DNA of 64,000 nt from Marisa cornuarietis (lineage: Eukaryota; Mollusca; Gastropoda; Architaenioglossa; Ampullariidae). This document shows positions 1 through 15,000 of the stretch, in pieces (the stretch's first letter is position 1; each line of letters opens with the position of its first letter). A model generated the notes under the pieces. That model was not told the DNA's origin. It saw nothing but the letters and a program-made list of their open reading frames with translations, and did not search any database. The position numbers and the translations under genes are program-made. Where the stretch lies: positions 236,501-300,500 of the forward strand of contig SMMW01000584.1 in NCBI GenBank assembly GCA_004794655.1. The letters run 5' to 3'.

Positions 1-3000
1 CCTATTACACACTCAACAACTGAACGAAGTACTCCGCCGTCGCATAGCTACAGCAGAAGGCAACACAGAAAGAATACTGAAAGAGCTGAGTGATCTTGGC
101 TACTCAAATCCGAAGGTAGCTGAGCCTCTTGTTCAAGATTTAGATATATCAAACACCCTAACAGAGAAGGAAATCAAAGTATGTGTAGAGACTTCAAACT
201 CTGACAGACCTCAATCAGAGTCTTCTTTGGTAGAACCCAGACCAAGTTCTTTCACTCAAGAAGGTATAATTTCAAGAGTTTGTAAGTTAGAGAGCATTAT
301 CCAGACTCTAAGACTTGGACTTGCCGGAAATGGTAGCAACAGAGGGTGTACTGACAGCGATGGCAGTGGTAACAGAGGTGGGAGCCAATGGAAACAAGCT
401 GAATTGGATGACAAGCTGAGCCAGGTGCAGCAGGAGCTGGGTACAGAAGTTGCACGGTTGAAACGACATTTAATAGCACTTCAAGAAGAACTATCTCTGG
501 AATCGCAAGCTAGGCAACGGGCTAAAGAAGAAACTGACCAGCTGAAAGAGGCACTAGAAGAAGCAGTACAAGCTCGTGTAAGTTTTGATGGCTTTTTAAT
601 TTTAAACTGATATGCAGATTAAGATATCTTCTCAGTCATTTCTCTTCAGTGTATATCTCCTATACATGTTTAAACGTAGGAAGGTTCAAAGAATTTCTTC
701 TTTGGAATTTCTGTTTGTGGACTTGTGGTTTGAACAATGATATCTAAGAAATTTACTGCATATGATTATATGAAGAAGTGTTAAGGAAGTTAACCTTTAG
801 GTTCAGAAGAAAACAAAAAAGTAAATAAAGGAAAGAAAAAGTCTCACAGTGTTACATTAAAGTTGTGCAAGCTTTTGGATCTCCCCTCACACATGTGCAC
901 ATGTGCTTGCTCATACGCTAACCCACACAGGCACATACCTCCATACCAAACACTTGCATGTGCACTTATAAACACATACACGCACTCGCTTTCTTAAACA
1001 CTCACCATAGACACAAAGTCATAAGCTGTCACATGACATCAGAGGTATGACTTTTTATTCTGCTTCTTCTTTCCAGGCTGAAGCAGCAATAGCTGTGGAT
1101 GAACTGAGCACAACCAAACAAAAGCTATTGCGTCGAGTAAATGAATTGAAGGAGGAGGTTGCTAGGGAGACAAGTTTACGAGCCAGCCTTGAAATATCTC
1201 ACAACACTTTACTGTCTCGTGTGCGTGAGACAGAAGCTATTGCTGAGAGTGAAAGAAAGGAGGCAAGTGCTTTTGTGTTATTGGCATATAGCTTATTTTT
1301 TCACTATGACCAGAAGTGAACTTCAACAAAAGAATATTTTATTATTGAACTCGGTCGTAAGATACTTTTATAAGCAGATATATAGCAGTAGTTTATTTTT
1401 CTGTTTGAGCTGTTTGCTGGTATGTGCTTGTGATCTTTTTTTCTTCTGAAGTTCTCCGCGTAAAGAAACTTAGTGAAAACCCATTGGAAAACGTTTCTTG
1501 ATAATGTACAAATGAGAACCAGAATAATGCATTTTGCAGACTCAGCATGTGACAGCAAATGCTATCAGCTATAAACAAGAAGTCAGAAGACTGACTGAAG
1601 AGCTGGCGGCAGAGCTGTCCAGGAGAAAAATGGCTGAGGAATCATGTCAGAAATTAATTGCTGAGAAGGGTGAAATATTTTATGATGTATTTTAAATTTT
1701 TTCTACAGTAAACAATCATAGTAAACAGATACAAAACTACAAATACAGATGTTTTTTAACTTAAAAAGAGCTTTTCTTAACTTTGTGTCTCGATGTTAAT
1801 GTTAGATTTATCTCTTTTTTCCAGAAAAAGCTCTTGGTGACTTTGAGACAGCTCAGATAGATTGCAAAATGGTATCAGCTGAACTTTCAAGACTTCAGTC
1901 AAAGTATGCAGAGCTTATCAAAAAACTTGAAGAAACAGAGGTTTTAATGGAAAAACAGAAGGTAATGAAGCTGTTACTAAGTTACTGAGCAGACAACAAT
2001 AGATGTGTATGGTGTATTTTCAGAGTGCTAGATTTTTCATCTGCATGACTTTCTTTGATAAACAACTTGTTCTTGCTTGTGTGTATGCACATACATCCAT
2101 TTGCATATATTTTTATGCATGTATGCAAAGCAAAGTACATCATACAAAATAATAGCTGTTTTGTATTAAATGGAAGGAATGTTATCTGATGACCTTCTCT
2201 TAGAAGAATTAGACCATTATAAATGATTCTGTACCACTTGTTGGAATACAAGGTATCCTAGAGAGGCCTCCAGCTTAAAACATCATCTGTGACTTTTCAG
2301 GCCTATACACAGAAAATGGAAGCAGATGTGGGCCAGCTACAGCAGACTATTGAAAAGACTTTAATAGAGAACAAGAAGCTTTTGTCAGCACAAAAGCAGT
2401 TGTCTGAGGTATCTTATAACTAAAGCAGTGTGGTGCAATATGTGTATGTGTGAGAGAGAGAGAGAGAGAGCACTTAGCTGTATGAAGTAGAGAAGTTAAA
2501 AATAATGCTGGCATATTATAATAATGATGATAATAATAATAAAGATATTTATAAATACAAAAATTGATGGCGTACATTTAAAGAAATCATGAGCACTTGC
2601 ATATGCATACCTGCACACACACAGACAAATTATGGGAAGGAGAACAAGGTATGTTTCAAGAAATGTTTTGAAGGAAGAGCGAGTAGGTTTAGGCAAATAT
2701 GGAGTAGCAGTTCATTCCAGAAGAGGACCAGAGACAGAAAAGGAGCATGGACTAGATGTAAAACGTCTAGTCCAAGGAATGCAGAGCCCGAGATGATCAG
2801 AAGAAAAGTAGAGAGAATGATCAGGCAGTGTGTGGATACAAATTAAGTGGATTGGTGGTAGGTGAGGGTCAGAGCCACTAAGACATTTATAATAGAAGAT
2901 GTTGACTTCATATTGAATGTGTTTTGATTGAATGAGATGGGCAGCATTGTTTTGAACACGCTGGAGAATATTGATGATAGAGGCAGGAAGGCCAGCAAGA

Positions 3001-6000
3001 AGAGAGTTACAGTAGTCAATGCAAGAGAGGACAAGGGAGAGAACAAATTTAGTTGTAGCAATGGTATGAGGAATGGTAACACTGTCAAGTTGGAGAGAGA
3101 AGGAAGCAGGAAACAGAGCAAGATTTTAACATGTGCTAATAAGAATAGTTTTGGTCTTGTCATCATTAAATAGAAGTTTATTGTTTGTAATCTAGTTTTT
3201 TTTAAGTCTTTGTAGCAGTTGAATGTTTTAGTAAGTGATTAATGTATGATATATTTAATATATTAAAAGGAATATTTATATTCAAGCATCATGTTTATTA
3301 TTAGTAAGGTTTGTATCACTAATGAGTGCAAGCTGGGGCAAGAATCAAATTCTGCAGTTCTCTGAGGAGCAGCACCATTTTCTAATTCAGGAGTACTTCA
3401 TTAGAAATTCTGCTATTCACAAAATTGGTGTTCATGGAATTGCTCTACACGTCTGCTTTTGCATTGATATGCTTTATTCCCTTATTATTGAAAAAAATAA
3501 AGATGTTGTATGCATAAACTGTATTCTTATTTTTAAATTTAAAAATGATGTCATTGCAATTATTGCAACATGTACTTAGTATTATTGCAGAAGTGAATAA
3601 TGTCACATCCTTCACCTGTCAGTACTGTTGTAAAAATGTGTGTGTCTCTCTTGGTGTTCAGAGTGAGAAGAGCCACACAGAGGAACACTTAGCAATGGAG
3701 GAAGAAATCAGTAAACTAAAAACGCAGATCAGCGAACTGGCCACTGAAAACCAGAATCTGAAAACACAGAAGTAAGTGCTTGCATTAGCATGATTGTAAT
3801 TTTTCCAATTCATTCATTCATCCCTTGACTGATACTAGTCTGGTACCAGTCTTTGGGGGGATCACATGGAGAGAAGCAGCAGCTGACAATGCCATCACTC
3901 AGAACTGTCTTGAGTTAAGGTAAGCAGGATGACCAATCCACTCCTTTGCATTTGTAAGCCAGTTCTTCCTCTGGTTACTTCTACATCAGCCTCCTTCCAA
4001 CACACCTTGAATGACAATCTTCAACAGTGTCCTGCTGGGCCACATGGCCAAAACAGACCAGCTTATGCTGCTTGACTATTATGAGTCGGGGTTCCTGGTG
4101 TCCTACAAGCGTGGTGACTATTTGTCATTGGTTTTATGTTCTCTATACGAGATCCAGATCAGCAGCCACCTCAGCCACTTTCTCAAATGTATGCAGATTC
4201 TCCTCTTTGTGTTGAAGTAATGTCCACATTTTATCTATGTATAGCAGGACTAGAATTACAAAGGACTTGTACATATTGTACTTCATAGTAAACCTGTTAT
4301 GATTGCATTAGATCTTGTATAGCCTGGAAATTGCCACTGTTGCTGTTACGATAATAATGTACATATTTGTTGTGAAACTGCCATCTTCCTAAGTACTTCA
4401 ACCTGCTTATCTCTTCAAGCCATACTCTGGTCATGTTTATATCTGCTTTGCCATTGCCAATAACTGGTCTTCTTTGGCCATGTGACCCGGCATGACGCCT
4501 TGTCGAAGACTATCATCTAGTTAAGGGACAGTGGCCGACACCATAGTGGCCAGAGAAAGAACTAACTTATGAATGTTAAAGACTGGACTGGTCGTCCTGT
4601 ACAGGACCTTCTCACTATCGCTTACAATAGGCATGAGTGGCGGGCCCTGTAACCTGCCATGTCTATCCATATGCTCTCCCCAACGATAGGTGCTGATCAA
4701 GGGATGACTGACTGACTGAGACATTTTATATTGCATTTTGGTCATTTGACTGAGAATGGAGTTACATTCAGACTAAATATGTTATTAAATACATAATTAG
4801 CTCCAGAAATGTTCTGGAATTATTTTAATGCATTTATCAATGGTTTGGTTGAGAATTCTTTCTTTTGTGTGTTTTTAGATGAAAATTCTTGTTTTAAGAC
4901 AATGGTTTTGCTTACTGGACTTTTTAAATCCCATTTCATTTTCCTTAGTTGAGCAAACATGTATTCTTAGTAGTTTTTTTTCCCATGTATTTCAACAGTA
5001 AGCACGTTCAGTCTCAAATGGAAGCTACATGGAAACAGATGTGCTGCAGAGAAAAAGAGTTCACTTCTGCAGCCACAGGCTTGGAGACAGAGCTAAATAA
5101 CGTGCGAAGGCAGCTTCAGAGTCTGGAGGGAGAAAAAGAAGATGTTCTCAGGGATAAAGAAAACCTTCTAGAAGAGGTACCTTCTTCTCTTCTCACTTGT
5201 CTCCAAATCTTTCTCACAGTTCTTATTTATTCAGCATATTTGTGTTGGATTAGCAGACTAAAAGAGCTTTAATCATTTTTATTCCTCTTTATTTCCTTCA
5301 TTCTTATCTTTATTCCTTTGCTTATCTATTTTTATTGCTTCTTAGTTTTTGAGTTTATTATAAATAATTTAACACCTCATTGTTTGAGATACCTTATCAC
5401 GTCAAAGTGACAATATGAGTATTCTGACCATTTCTTTGTCTGTGATTTCAATAGGATCTGTTTTCCGTATCCTAACTGTTCCTGTCACCAGAACAACAAC
5501 CTATGGTCACAGGACTTTTGGCTACTGTGCTGCAAAACAATGGAACTCTCTTCCTTTCCATATCCGCCACCTTCCTACAATTGAATCTTTCAAATCTGCA
5601 CTGAAAACGCACCTCTTCCTTGAGCATTACTCCTAACACAGTCCACAATGCTAGTCCTTCTTCCCCCCCCCCCCTTCCCTCTTGCTACTTTACCCATCTT
5701 TCTCGGCAGAATGACTATATTTCTCTGTTCCTGTTACTTGGTGCCTTTTGTTTTCTGTTTCGTCGTCAGTACTGTCGTTTTCTTTCGTCCCCTTTGTTCT
5801 GTATCTACTTAGTCCACGTCTCTTCCTCGTTTTAAGCGCTAACAGCATGCTCTCAATGAGTGTGAATATGCGCTATAAAAATCTTCACTATTATTATTAT
5901 TATATTCATGATAAATTGAAGTGCATGAGAATAACATGAACTTGTTTTAATTTCTGACATGAAATAATACACAAATGTCAGACATGAGATCACTTGGAAA

Positions 6001-9000
6001 AACATGTTGACAGAATCCTTAGGTACTGGTACTTGTTAAAAAAATAATTAGCATTTTGCTTTGACTGTGTGAGATGGAGAATAGAAAACTAAAGAGAACG
6101 CTGCTGATACCATAGATTGAAGAAGTCAGAGCTTTGATTTGTTGCCCAGGTAAATCAGACTGTAGACACACTGGTAGCAGAGAGAAGTCGACTGCAGGGT
6201 GAGCTGGAGAAATGTCATGCAGAGATGGGCATATTACAAGTAAAGTGCAGACAGCTTGATGCTGAAAATATACAGCTAATGGAACGCACCAGTGGCCTTG
6301 AGCACAAGCAGGTTTGTTATGTGACCTTTATTCAATTTTTTGTAAACGATTTAAATTCGCTGTCTTGCTTCCTTTTTCTGTGTGATATGCTTTATGGGCT
6401 GTAGAAAAAAGACCCACAAATTGAGGAAATAAGATCATTAGAAGGTCTTGTCTACAAAGCCTTTATCATATTTTACTCATTGTCAGTGCCATATAGTTTG
6501 TTTTATAATGGTATTTATTTTGATTAAAATTATAAGATTTTTTTTACCTTGAGTGGATTTCTTTGGCTATAAATCCCAACCTTCTTACTGTATATATTTT
6601 GGTAGCAGTCGAAAAACTATAAAGTGATGCTGCATATTAATCGAATCAAATATTTGTATTGGTTAGATTATTGGCCCCTAACAGAAGGGTGACATCACAA
6701 TGACTTTGTACATTTGTAATGCATTATATAAATTTAATTACGCCATAGTGTTTAGGGCCACATTTGGAAAAACAGATGACAAGTAAACATATGCATGAAA
6801 CTTCAGCTCATTCTCGCTGCTACATTTGAGCAGCTGTGTTGCTGAATATTAAAATTTAAAGAATCCTATAGCTTCGTGGCTGTAGAGGCAGTGAACCTGA
6901 ATTGTTCAAGGGCATGGCATGAAGCCTCGACCTCTCCTTCTGTCCCTTTAACCTTCCCAGATAAATCAGTAAAGAAATCCTCATAAAAGCCAGCGCTCAA
7001 ATATGGCACCTATAATTAAAAATACGGAGTAGGGTAGGCCATGTGTGCAGAATAAAAACAGACGAACTATACCTAAACTTGCTCTTCACTGGAAAGTTAA
7101 TTGATGGTAACAACATAGCCGACCAAAAGAAACATGGTAAAAAGCAGTCGAAAAAGAACTGAAGAATCAGGAACTGACATGGAACAACATAACTAAACTT
7201 TTGCTGCTGACAAAAATAGAGGTCTCTAGTGGATGCCTTATGTACTAACTAAGTACAAATTAAGAGGACAGTAAATATTTTTGCCTCATAGATTTTGGTT
7301 AGGCAGGGGAAGTTTTCCAGCTACAGGCTCAAGCAGGGCTTTGCAGTGGGGCGCACTATCTTCTAGTTACAGAGCCTCCCAATGTTGAATATTATTACAA
7401 AGAAATATATGGATAGATATAGTGACAATGTTTTAGATTATTTGCAGTATTTTTCCCATTAAATCTTTGCTACATTTCAGATGGCACAACTGAAAGTGGA
7501 AGCCACACTAAAAGACATGTTGGAGCAGAAGAATAAATTGGCTTATGAAAATGGTAAACTTCAGTCAGAACTGACACAGGTTAAGGCGGAACTGTCTGTG
7601 GTTACTGTAGAGTCCACTGCTGCTGCACAACAGAAAAAAATGAATGAGATCCTCCAGGACAAGTTCTTGAAGGTGACAATTTTCTATTAAAAACCCACTG
7701 CTGTGATGACAGTGTGACAGGCAGAGATGCTCATTCATACAATTTTTCCCATATTATATGAACCCAACAAAATAAAGGAGACTATGCATTTTGTGCATGG
7801 TAATGAAGTGACATCAGCATCTCATGCCGTCTGAATGATATTCTTCCTGATGAGAAGTCTCCAAAACATGCAGTCACTGAGAAGAGTGTAGCAGAGATGC
7901 TTACTCATACCATTTTTCTGTATTAAAAAAATGGTGAAATCTTGAAAATAGAAAAAAATTATGTATGAAGTGCACCAGAGATTTTTTTCATGTTCCTAAT
8001 CTGTTATGCTTAAATTTTCATATAAAATATGTTCTTATCAGTTAAAATGGATCTAGAACGACTGTCAATTGTTAAATTAATTACCTAAAGCACTTGAATA
8101 AAGATGTTGTTTAGTATCTTGTGAACTTTTTAAAAATTACTATTTGCCTGTATTATAGCTCCAGAAGGAAGCTGGGGAGCAGTCCATGGCCATGCAACGC
8201 TTAGAAGGCCAGCTGCATCACACAGAAGATCTCCTGCAGCAGAAGCAACATGAACTTCTACTGACGCAGGCGCAAAGAGAAGAAGTTGAAAGAGAAATGG
8301 GTAAAGTGCTGGGCCAGCTGGAGGTTCTGGAATCCAGAGAAAAACACAAGGTGAGAGAGTTCTGGATAGTTTCTTAAGCTGCAAACTGCTTCTGGTTACA
8401 TTTATAGTAACTGCATTGTGTTTCACTCTTTCTCTTTCATAGCAGCAGTGACAGGCAGTGTGCAGGCAGAAGTAAGAGTACATATCATTGTTTTTTGTTT
8501 TTTATTTCTTTTTAGCTGTGTCATAAATTTGGTGACATTTCGTATTGCATTATTCATTAATCACATTAAGTGTTGATAAATGAATTCATGCACAGGATTC
8601 TTTGAGGTAATATCTTTCAAGATTAAAGGCTTCATCTGAAGTACACCAGGCCTACCTTTTGTTAAAATGAGAACCCCAAGTGCTATTATTATTATTATTA
8701 TTATAATTTTCATCCATCAAGGGTCAATGATTTCAAGGATTTATTTGTGAGTACAGTGGGTCTGAATATGTCTGGTGAGACCCAGCCTAGCTAGGAATGT
8801 TCTTCCATATTTGGGACAAACATGCTGTCACTTGCACTCTACAGTGACTTTCAGACAAGATCATAACAAACAAATAGTTAAATTTAAAGATAAATATAAT
8901 TGAAAAGAAGAAATAATAATTAACTAAAACAAAAATCTAAATTCAAAGTAAACACTCAAACACAGTCAGGAATTCAATGTTCATTTATAGTTCCATCAAA

Positions 9001-12000
9001 TCCAATATTCCCTTCACTCCTGAAGGTGCAGTCCTCCACTCCTGAAAGCGCAGTCCTTCACTCCTGAAGGTGCAATCCTCCCAAAATCAGTCTCTCTAGA
9101 AGAAAACAACACAAAGCACACACCACAGTCTCTGGTCCTGGCGCTGTCCTTTTCAAATTCAGGTACTTCCCAGTCCTGACTGCCGACTGACACGCAGTTG
9201 ATATCCAGATGAATGAATAAAAAGAAAACAAAAAAAAACCTAGACAGAAAATAACCATCTTTAACCCACAATATATCAATGTCTAAACATTACCCAACAA
9301 CAACATACATTCATCTATTTATCTCCTACAAAAGATTATATAATCACTCTCTCAAACTCCACCATTTTAAGACAGGAATTGACATAGACATACACTCACC
9401 TCAACAGGTTCACATGACAGATTTTACTCTCAAGTCTGGTCAGGACTTGCTACACAAACCAAGTCTGGTCAGGACTTGTACTCAAAGTCTGGTCAAGACT
9501 TTCTAACACACCGAGGAGACCGTCACGTTTCCCCGCTCCCGTCAAGGAGGAGACCAGCACACGAATAAAATAAAAGTACACAAACACTCTTTTCATTGTT
9601 CTCGATTCCTTCCATCCAATCCTCTCAACAGCACTTAATTAAGCTGTCAGCCATCACAGGACTCGCGTGCCGATCGCTAACCTTCTGCACCTTACCCCTC
9701 TCCCATTTCCCATTCCTTTCTCAGTTAAAAAGAAAAACAACAGGTATGTGACACATGCTGAGGTGTGGTACAAGTAAGTGCGAATCCTTCAGCTGTGTGA
9801 ACTACACATTTTCCCTCTACTGTTGAGATGTGCCTTACTTGACCAACACAGGCTGGTTTAGTAACGTTGCTGCTCTAGGATGAGCAGTCACATGTGCAGG
9901 AACCTCCCATTTAGGAGTGTCAGTGCCAAAGTCTTTGATTGTGGTCTTAAGGTTATCCTTGTACTGCTATTTTTGCCCTTGACAGCATGCTTACCCAGGC
10001 ACAGTTCTCCAAAGAGCAGCAGTTTTGGCAAGCCATTTTTATAGATTAAGTATTTATGTTGTACTTTTAAAGAAGTTTTTAGAGGATCTGAATTACACTA
10101 TTGCAGAGTCACCTGCATCAAAAGAACATGACTGATGCAAAGGCAGTGAACCGTGAGATCGCCAGCACGCTAGAGGCAGTCATGACCTCACACAGTCAGC
10201 TGCAAGAGCTGGTGACAAACCTTCAGGCTGAGCTTGGTCGGAGGGACACTGAGATTGGGAGGTTTAAAAGCCTCAGGTGTTTAGTAAATTCATGCAGTTT
10301 TGATACACACTTTACAGCTTGAATGTTTTCCAGTAGAGTGTAGCTCTCATTTCAAGGTGGCACTAAATGCTAGGCCCATCTTCTGAAAACCTTAGTCATT
10401 ACTTTTATATGAAATCACAACCTTTAAATATATTTACTTCATTTTTCTTATTAAGAGTAATAAAAGTTTATTCTAGCACTGCCTGAATTACTGCTGTTAT
10501 GTAGCTGATTGTCCTGTCACTGATGTTCCCCAAATAGCATACGTCAGGGACATTTTTCAATTATAATCTCTAGAGAAAAATCTTGAGGTTAGAATTTTTA
10601 TTTTGTTTGGATTTTTCTTCTCTTAGCTAAAATTTGGTGATGACTCTTTCTGTTTCGTTAAGGTTGAAAGAGCAAGACGATTTCAATCTCCAAATAAAGC
10701 GCCAAAATGAGACAATTGAAACCTTGAAAGACGAGCTCAAAAAAGAACAAGACAGATCAGGACGCAAGATTAACAGGGATATAAGTGAGGCATGTGGTCT
10801 ATTTCTTTTCCAACTGGTTACTGATGAATACATACAGGTGCACATGCATGCACGCACACACACACACATATATACATACATACTCCATCATTCACTGTTC
10901 ACCTTCACTCACATATATTTATCAAAATTAAACTGCATGACAATAACAAAAAGTGTTATAACAGTTAAAGAAACAGAACTCCAACCTCTCAACGCGTAAT
11001 GGTGAGCTAATGGCCACCAACATGGAGCTACGCCAGCGAGTGGCAGAGATGGACAAGACAGTCACTGATTTGCAACACAAGCTGTCAAGCCAGCGGCACA
11101 AAATGGATCATATGCACAAAGCTAGGAAGCATGTTGAAGACAGCTTAGAACGCATGAAGGTAATGATTGTCATGGCTTAGTGAGTTATTTATTATATATA
11201 TATATATGTCTTTCATGAAATTTAATCCTTCAAATCTGCACTGAATACGCACCTCTTCCTTGAGCATTACTCCTAACACAGTCCACACAATGCTAGTCGT
11301 TTTTACCCTCCTCTCTTCCGCTTTTCTCTACCGTGTCTTCCTCTGCAGAATCACTATATTCTCTGCTCTTGTTACTTGCTGCCTTTTGTGTTTTCTTTGT
11401 TTTCTGTTTGTCGTCAGTACTGTTGCTTATTCTTCGTATTCTATCCATGTAATTCATGTCTCACCCTGTTCTAAGCGCTAAGAGCATGCTCTGTCTGAGC
11501 ATGAGTATGCACTATAAAAATATTCATTTATTACTATTATGTTAGAGTATAACTGTTCAGTCTTATCAAGTATTACTGCTAAGTGACCTCAAAGTGAAAG
11601 CAAATAGATGTGAGAGCACGAGTTAAAGTTGAAGGAAAAGAAGGTAGTAAAACTTAAATCAAATATTTGGTCACGTAAAGTTAAACCATTTGTGAAATGG
11701 TACTAATAGATGAATTGATGCAGGTGTATGTAGGCTTAGCAACTACAATTTTTTTATAGTTAGAAAGGTCAGTACCTTCTATTCAATTTTACAGAAAATG
11801 CATGAAGACATTGACGAATTGGAGAGACTTCGTGATGAATACATGCAGAAAAACAAGGAACAGGTCTTTTTTTTCTTTAATGAGAAAACCTTAATCATGA
11901 TTGCACATTAAGGTAAAATGTAATAGTCCTTTGGACAGATACTATAAGTAGCTGGTGGCTCTCTTTTCTTTCACTCCTTTATGCATGCATGTCTGTTTGT

Positions 12001-15000
12001 GTGTGTGTGTGTGTGTGTTTGTTTGTGTGAGACAAAGATATCGTCAAGCTGATTGTTTATGTCAAAGCGCATTGAGCTTGCTGCAGGCAGGAAAATGTGC
12101 AATAGAATTTCAATTATTACTAGTAGATGTTCATAGGGATGATGAACTGCTTGTGAGTCACCATGTCAAGAGCAAAGACCAAAAGGCAGACGCCTGTGCT
12201 CCCCTTCTCTGTGAAATGAGATGCTCACCTCTGCTAGATGGGAAGGGGGAGTTTTCTATTCCCAGGCATGAATGAGCCTCAAAACAGCCATCATTTGGTC
12301 CAAACTTGGTTGCACAAACCACAAGGCTATGTAGCCTCCCACCCATGATAGATGTGCAGACTCGAGTTATGCAAGAGAAACATAGCTTTTATATGTGCTT
12401 TAACAATGAAATGAAATCTAAATTGTCTTTGCACATACAGCCTAACACAAGGCTGCCAAAAAAAAAAAAAAAAAGAAAGACAACAAGTCATGGTATACAA
12501 TTGTGATTCAGGGGGAGACCATTGCAATGTTCATGAGTCAGATGGCCTCGCTTCAAGAAGAGGTTAAGCAGCTGGCAGCTGCTCAGGTCAACACTGGAAG
12601 ACTGCTGCAGTTGAAAGAAGGAGCTTTGGAGAAGGAAAGAAAAATCCGGGAGGAGATAAAGAAAAGATATAATGTGAGTTTATCATTGGTATAGAGATTA
12701 TACATTGTGCAAATTATAATTTTGATGCAGAGAAGTAAACATTATAAGACTCTTATTTAATCCCCCAAATAATAAATTATTATTTTAACCGCTTCAAATG
12801 CTCAAATGCAGCATGACTTCCTTCTAAGAACATTTGTGATAGAAATGCTTGGCTTGAAAGAAAGTGTATATTTTAATTAAAGAAACAGCAGTTAAGTATG
12901 TTTTCTACTTTATGTGTTGTACTTTAATTAACTTAAAATAACATGCTGGCACAGAGTAATACATCCACATCAAACTGCCATGTTTCAGCAATCACGTAAA
13001 CGTGAAAATGAAGTAGTCAAACAAAAACATGTTTCTGAAGAGAAGCTGAAAGAAGCACACAATGAGTCTGTTGAGGTAAAATCTGCCAGTTTTTGAGAAT
13101 GTTGCTTCATTCTTCTAGTTCTAAGAATCAAAAAGGAAAAGAATCCATAACAAAAGTATTTGTAGCCAGAGTTAAAGCAGACTGAGTTGCTTCAGTCAAA
13201 GACATCCATCTAGCAATGATGGCTAGTGCCGCTTCAGAGTTATATGGATCCATAAGTGGATCATCAAATAGAAGAATCTTTTTTTTGATCACATACTATT
13301 TTAAACTGGATGTGCCTAAGACTGATAGATTAAAGGCCAAATATTTGTCTTTCTGTAGGAGGAGTGAGAGAACTTTTGCATCATTACATACTTAATGTCA
13401 GTAGTTTGTGACAGATTTCCAAACACTTAATGGAAGCCCATGAATGGTTCAAAGGAAAGTTTGAAAAACTTCAGGGGGAATTGGCAGACTCCAAGTAAGT
13501 CTTATAAGCCTTTAAGATAAAATTTCACGACATTATCGCTCATGATGTACATTTTTTAGCCCCTGTGAGATATGTGTCTTATTGCATCTTCCATAATGAG
13601 GCTATATTTTCTTGTGTGCCTTGGTGTGATGGGTGCAGACCTCCCTTCGAAAGAACAGTTTACAAAATCCCATTGCTCAAATAGGGTTAAAGTTCCAATG
13701 CCTAAGAGTCCTATGCAAGTTGAAAAAAAAACCAAAAAACAAAATAGGTTTTTGAAGAGTTGGTTGCCTATACTGTCTCCATAAAGTACACACCCATAGC
13801 CAAGAGAATATGATCCTGCCAGTAATTTGGGGGAAAACCAAACACTAACAAAGTAAACCATTGCCGCAAGTCATTTTAAACACAGCAAAGATCTTCTGCA
13901 CTGAATGTATGGGATAGAAAGATTCTCAACATGACCTACCACTTATTTGTGACATGTGCTTTGTATTACCTTTGTAACTTACAAGAATTTTGAATAGGGC
14001 AAAGTGGCAGCATTACGTTTACAACAGTTATTCTTTTGGCACATGCTTCTCAGTGATATGTAAGTTCTTCTCACAAAATGTTTTCATTGACAAAGCTTTT
14101 GCTTTCTTTCAATTTACACAGATTGGTTCAAACTAAACTTGAGCAAGAGAATGCAGATCAGAGACATCAGCTCCTGAAGGAGAAATCTCGTGTTCAAGAG
14201 GCAGCACAACGTGCAAAAGAAATGATTAAAGTGAGTATTCATTAAATTTTAGGGATTTTCATGCTTATGGACATGAGTAAAATAATACCACTGTCATGTT
14301 TCATGGGAGAATCTCAATAAGAAGGCAGAAATCATGACTCAGATGTTTATGGTGGGTGTTGTTGACAAGAGCTGTTTCTTCTTCATACTGTACCAGATGA
14401 CCTTACTAACTACCCTATTCTAGCTCTGCTCCTGATTAGTCAAAGTTCACCAATGATTAGTGAGTGCACAAACTCAAGCAACTCACTCCCTATCCTACCC
14501 CATCTATCCAGTGAGTTTACCTCATTATCTTCTAGACCCACTTCGACTGAGTCGGTCATGTTTTCAGCTACCTTTTCCCAGCAATGAGTCATGGAGAAAC
14601 CTAGGTGCAATAAAATCACCACCCAGCTTGCAGTCTCACAGTCTCATGTGTGATGTTTGCCACTCCTGATCCGAGGGCAGGTAGGTGCAGGTGGTCAGGG
14701 ATGAACCACAGTGGAGGATGCCTTGCTCTGTTCCGTTTCGTTATGTAGCTATGGAGGATAAAAGGAAGGCTAGACTAAAACTGATGTGCCCCTCATGACA
14801 CTGCTACAACCACCTGCAGGACCAGGCATGTCAACACAACAGCTCAAACCATCCTCCTCCACCACTCTTGCAAGGCCTGTCTGAGCTCTGGCTAAGCAAC
14901 ATCTGCAGCTCTGGAATAACAGCAGAGACTGGCTTCTGAAAGGGGTTCCCCTAAAGGAACTTTTCTCAGAGTTCTCCATCAGCTGGGAAGTTCATCTTCT

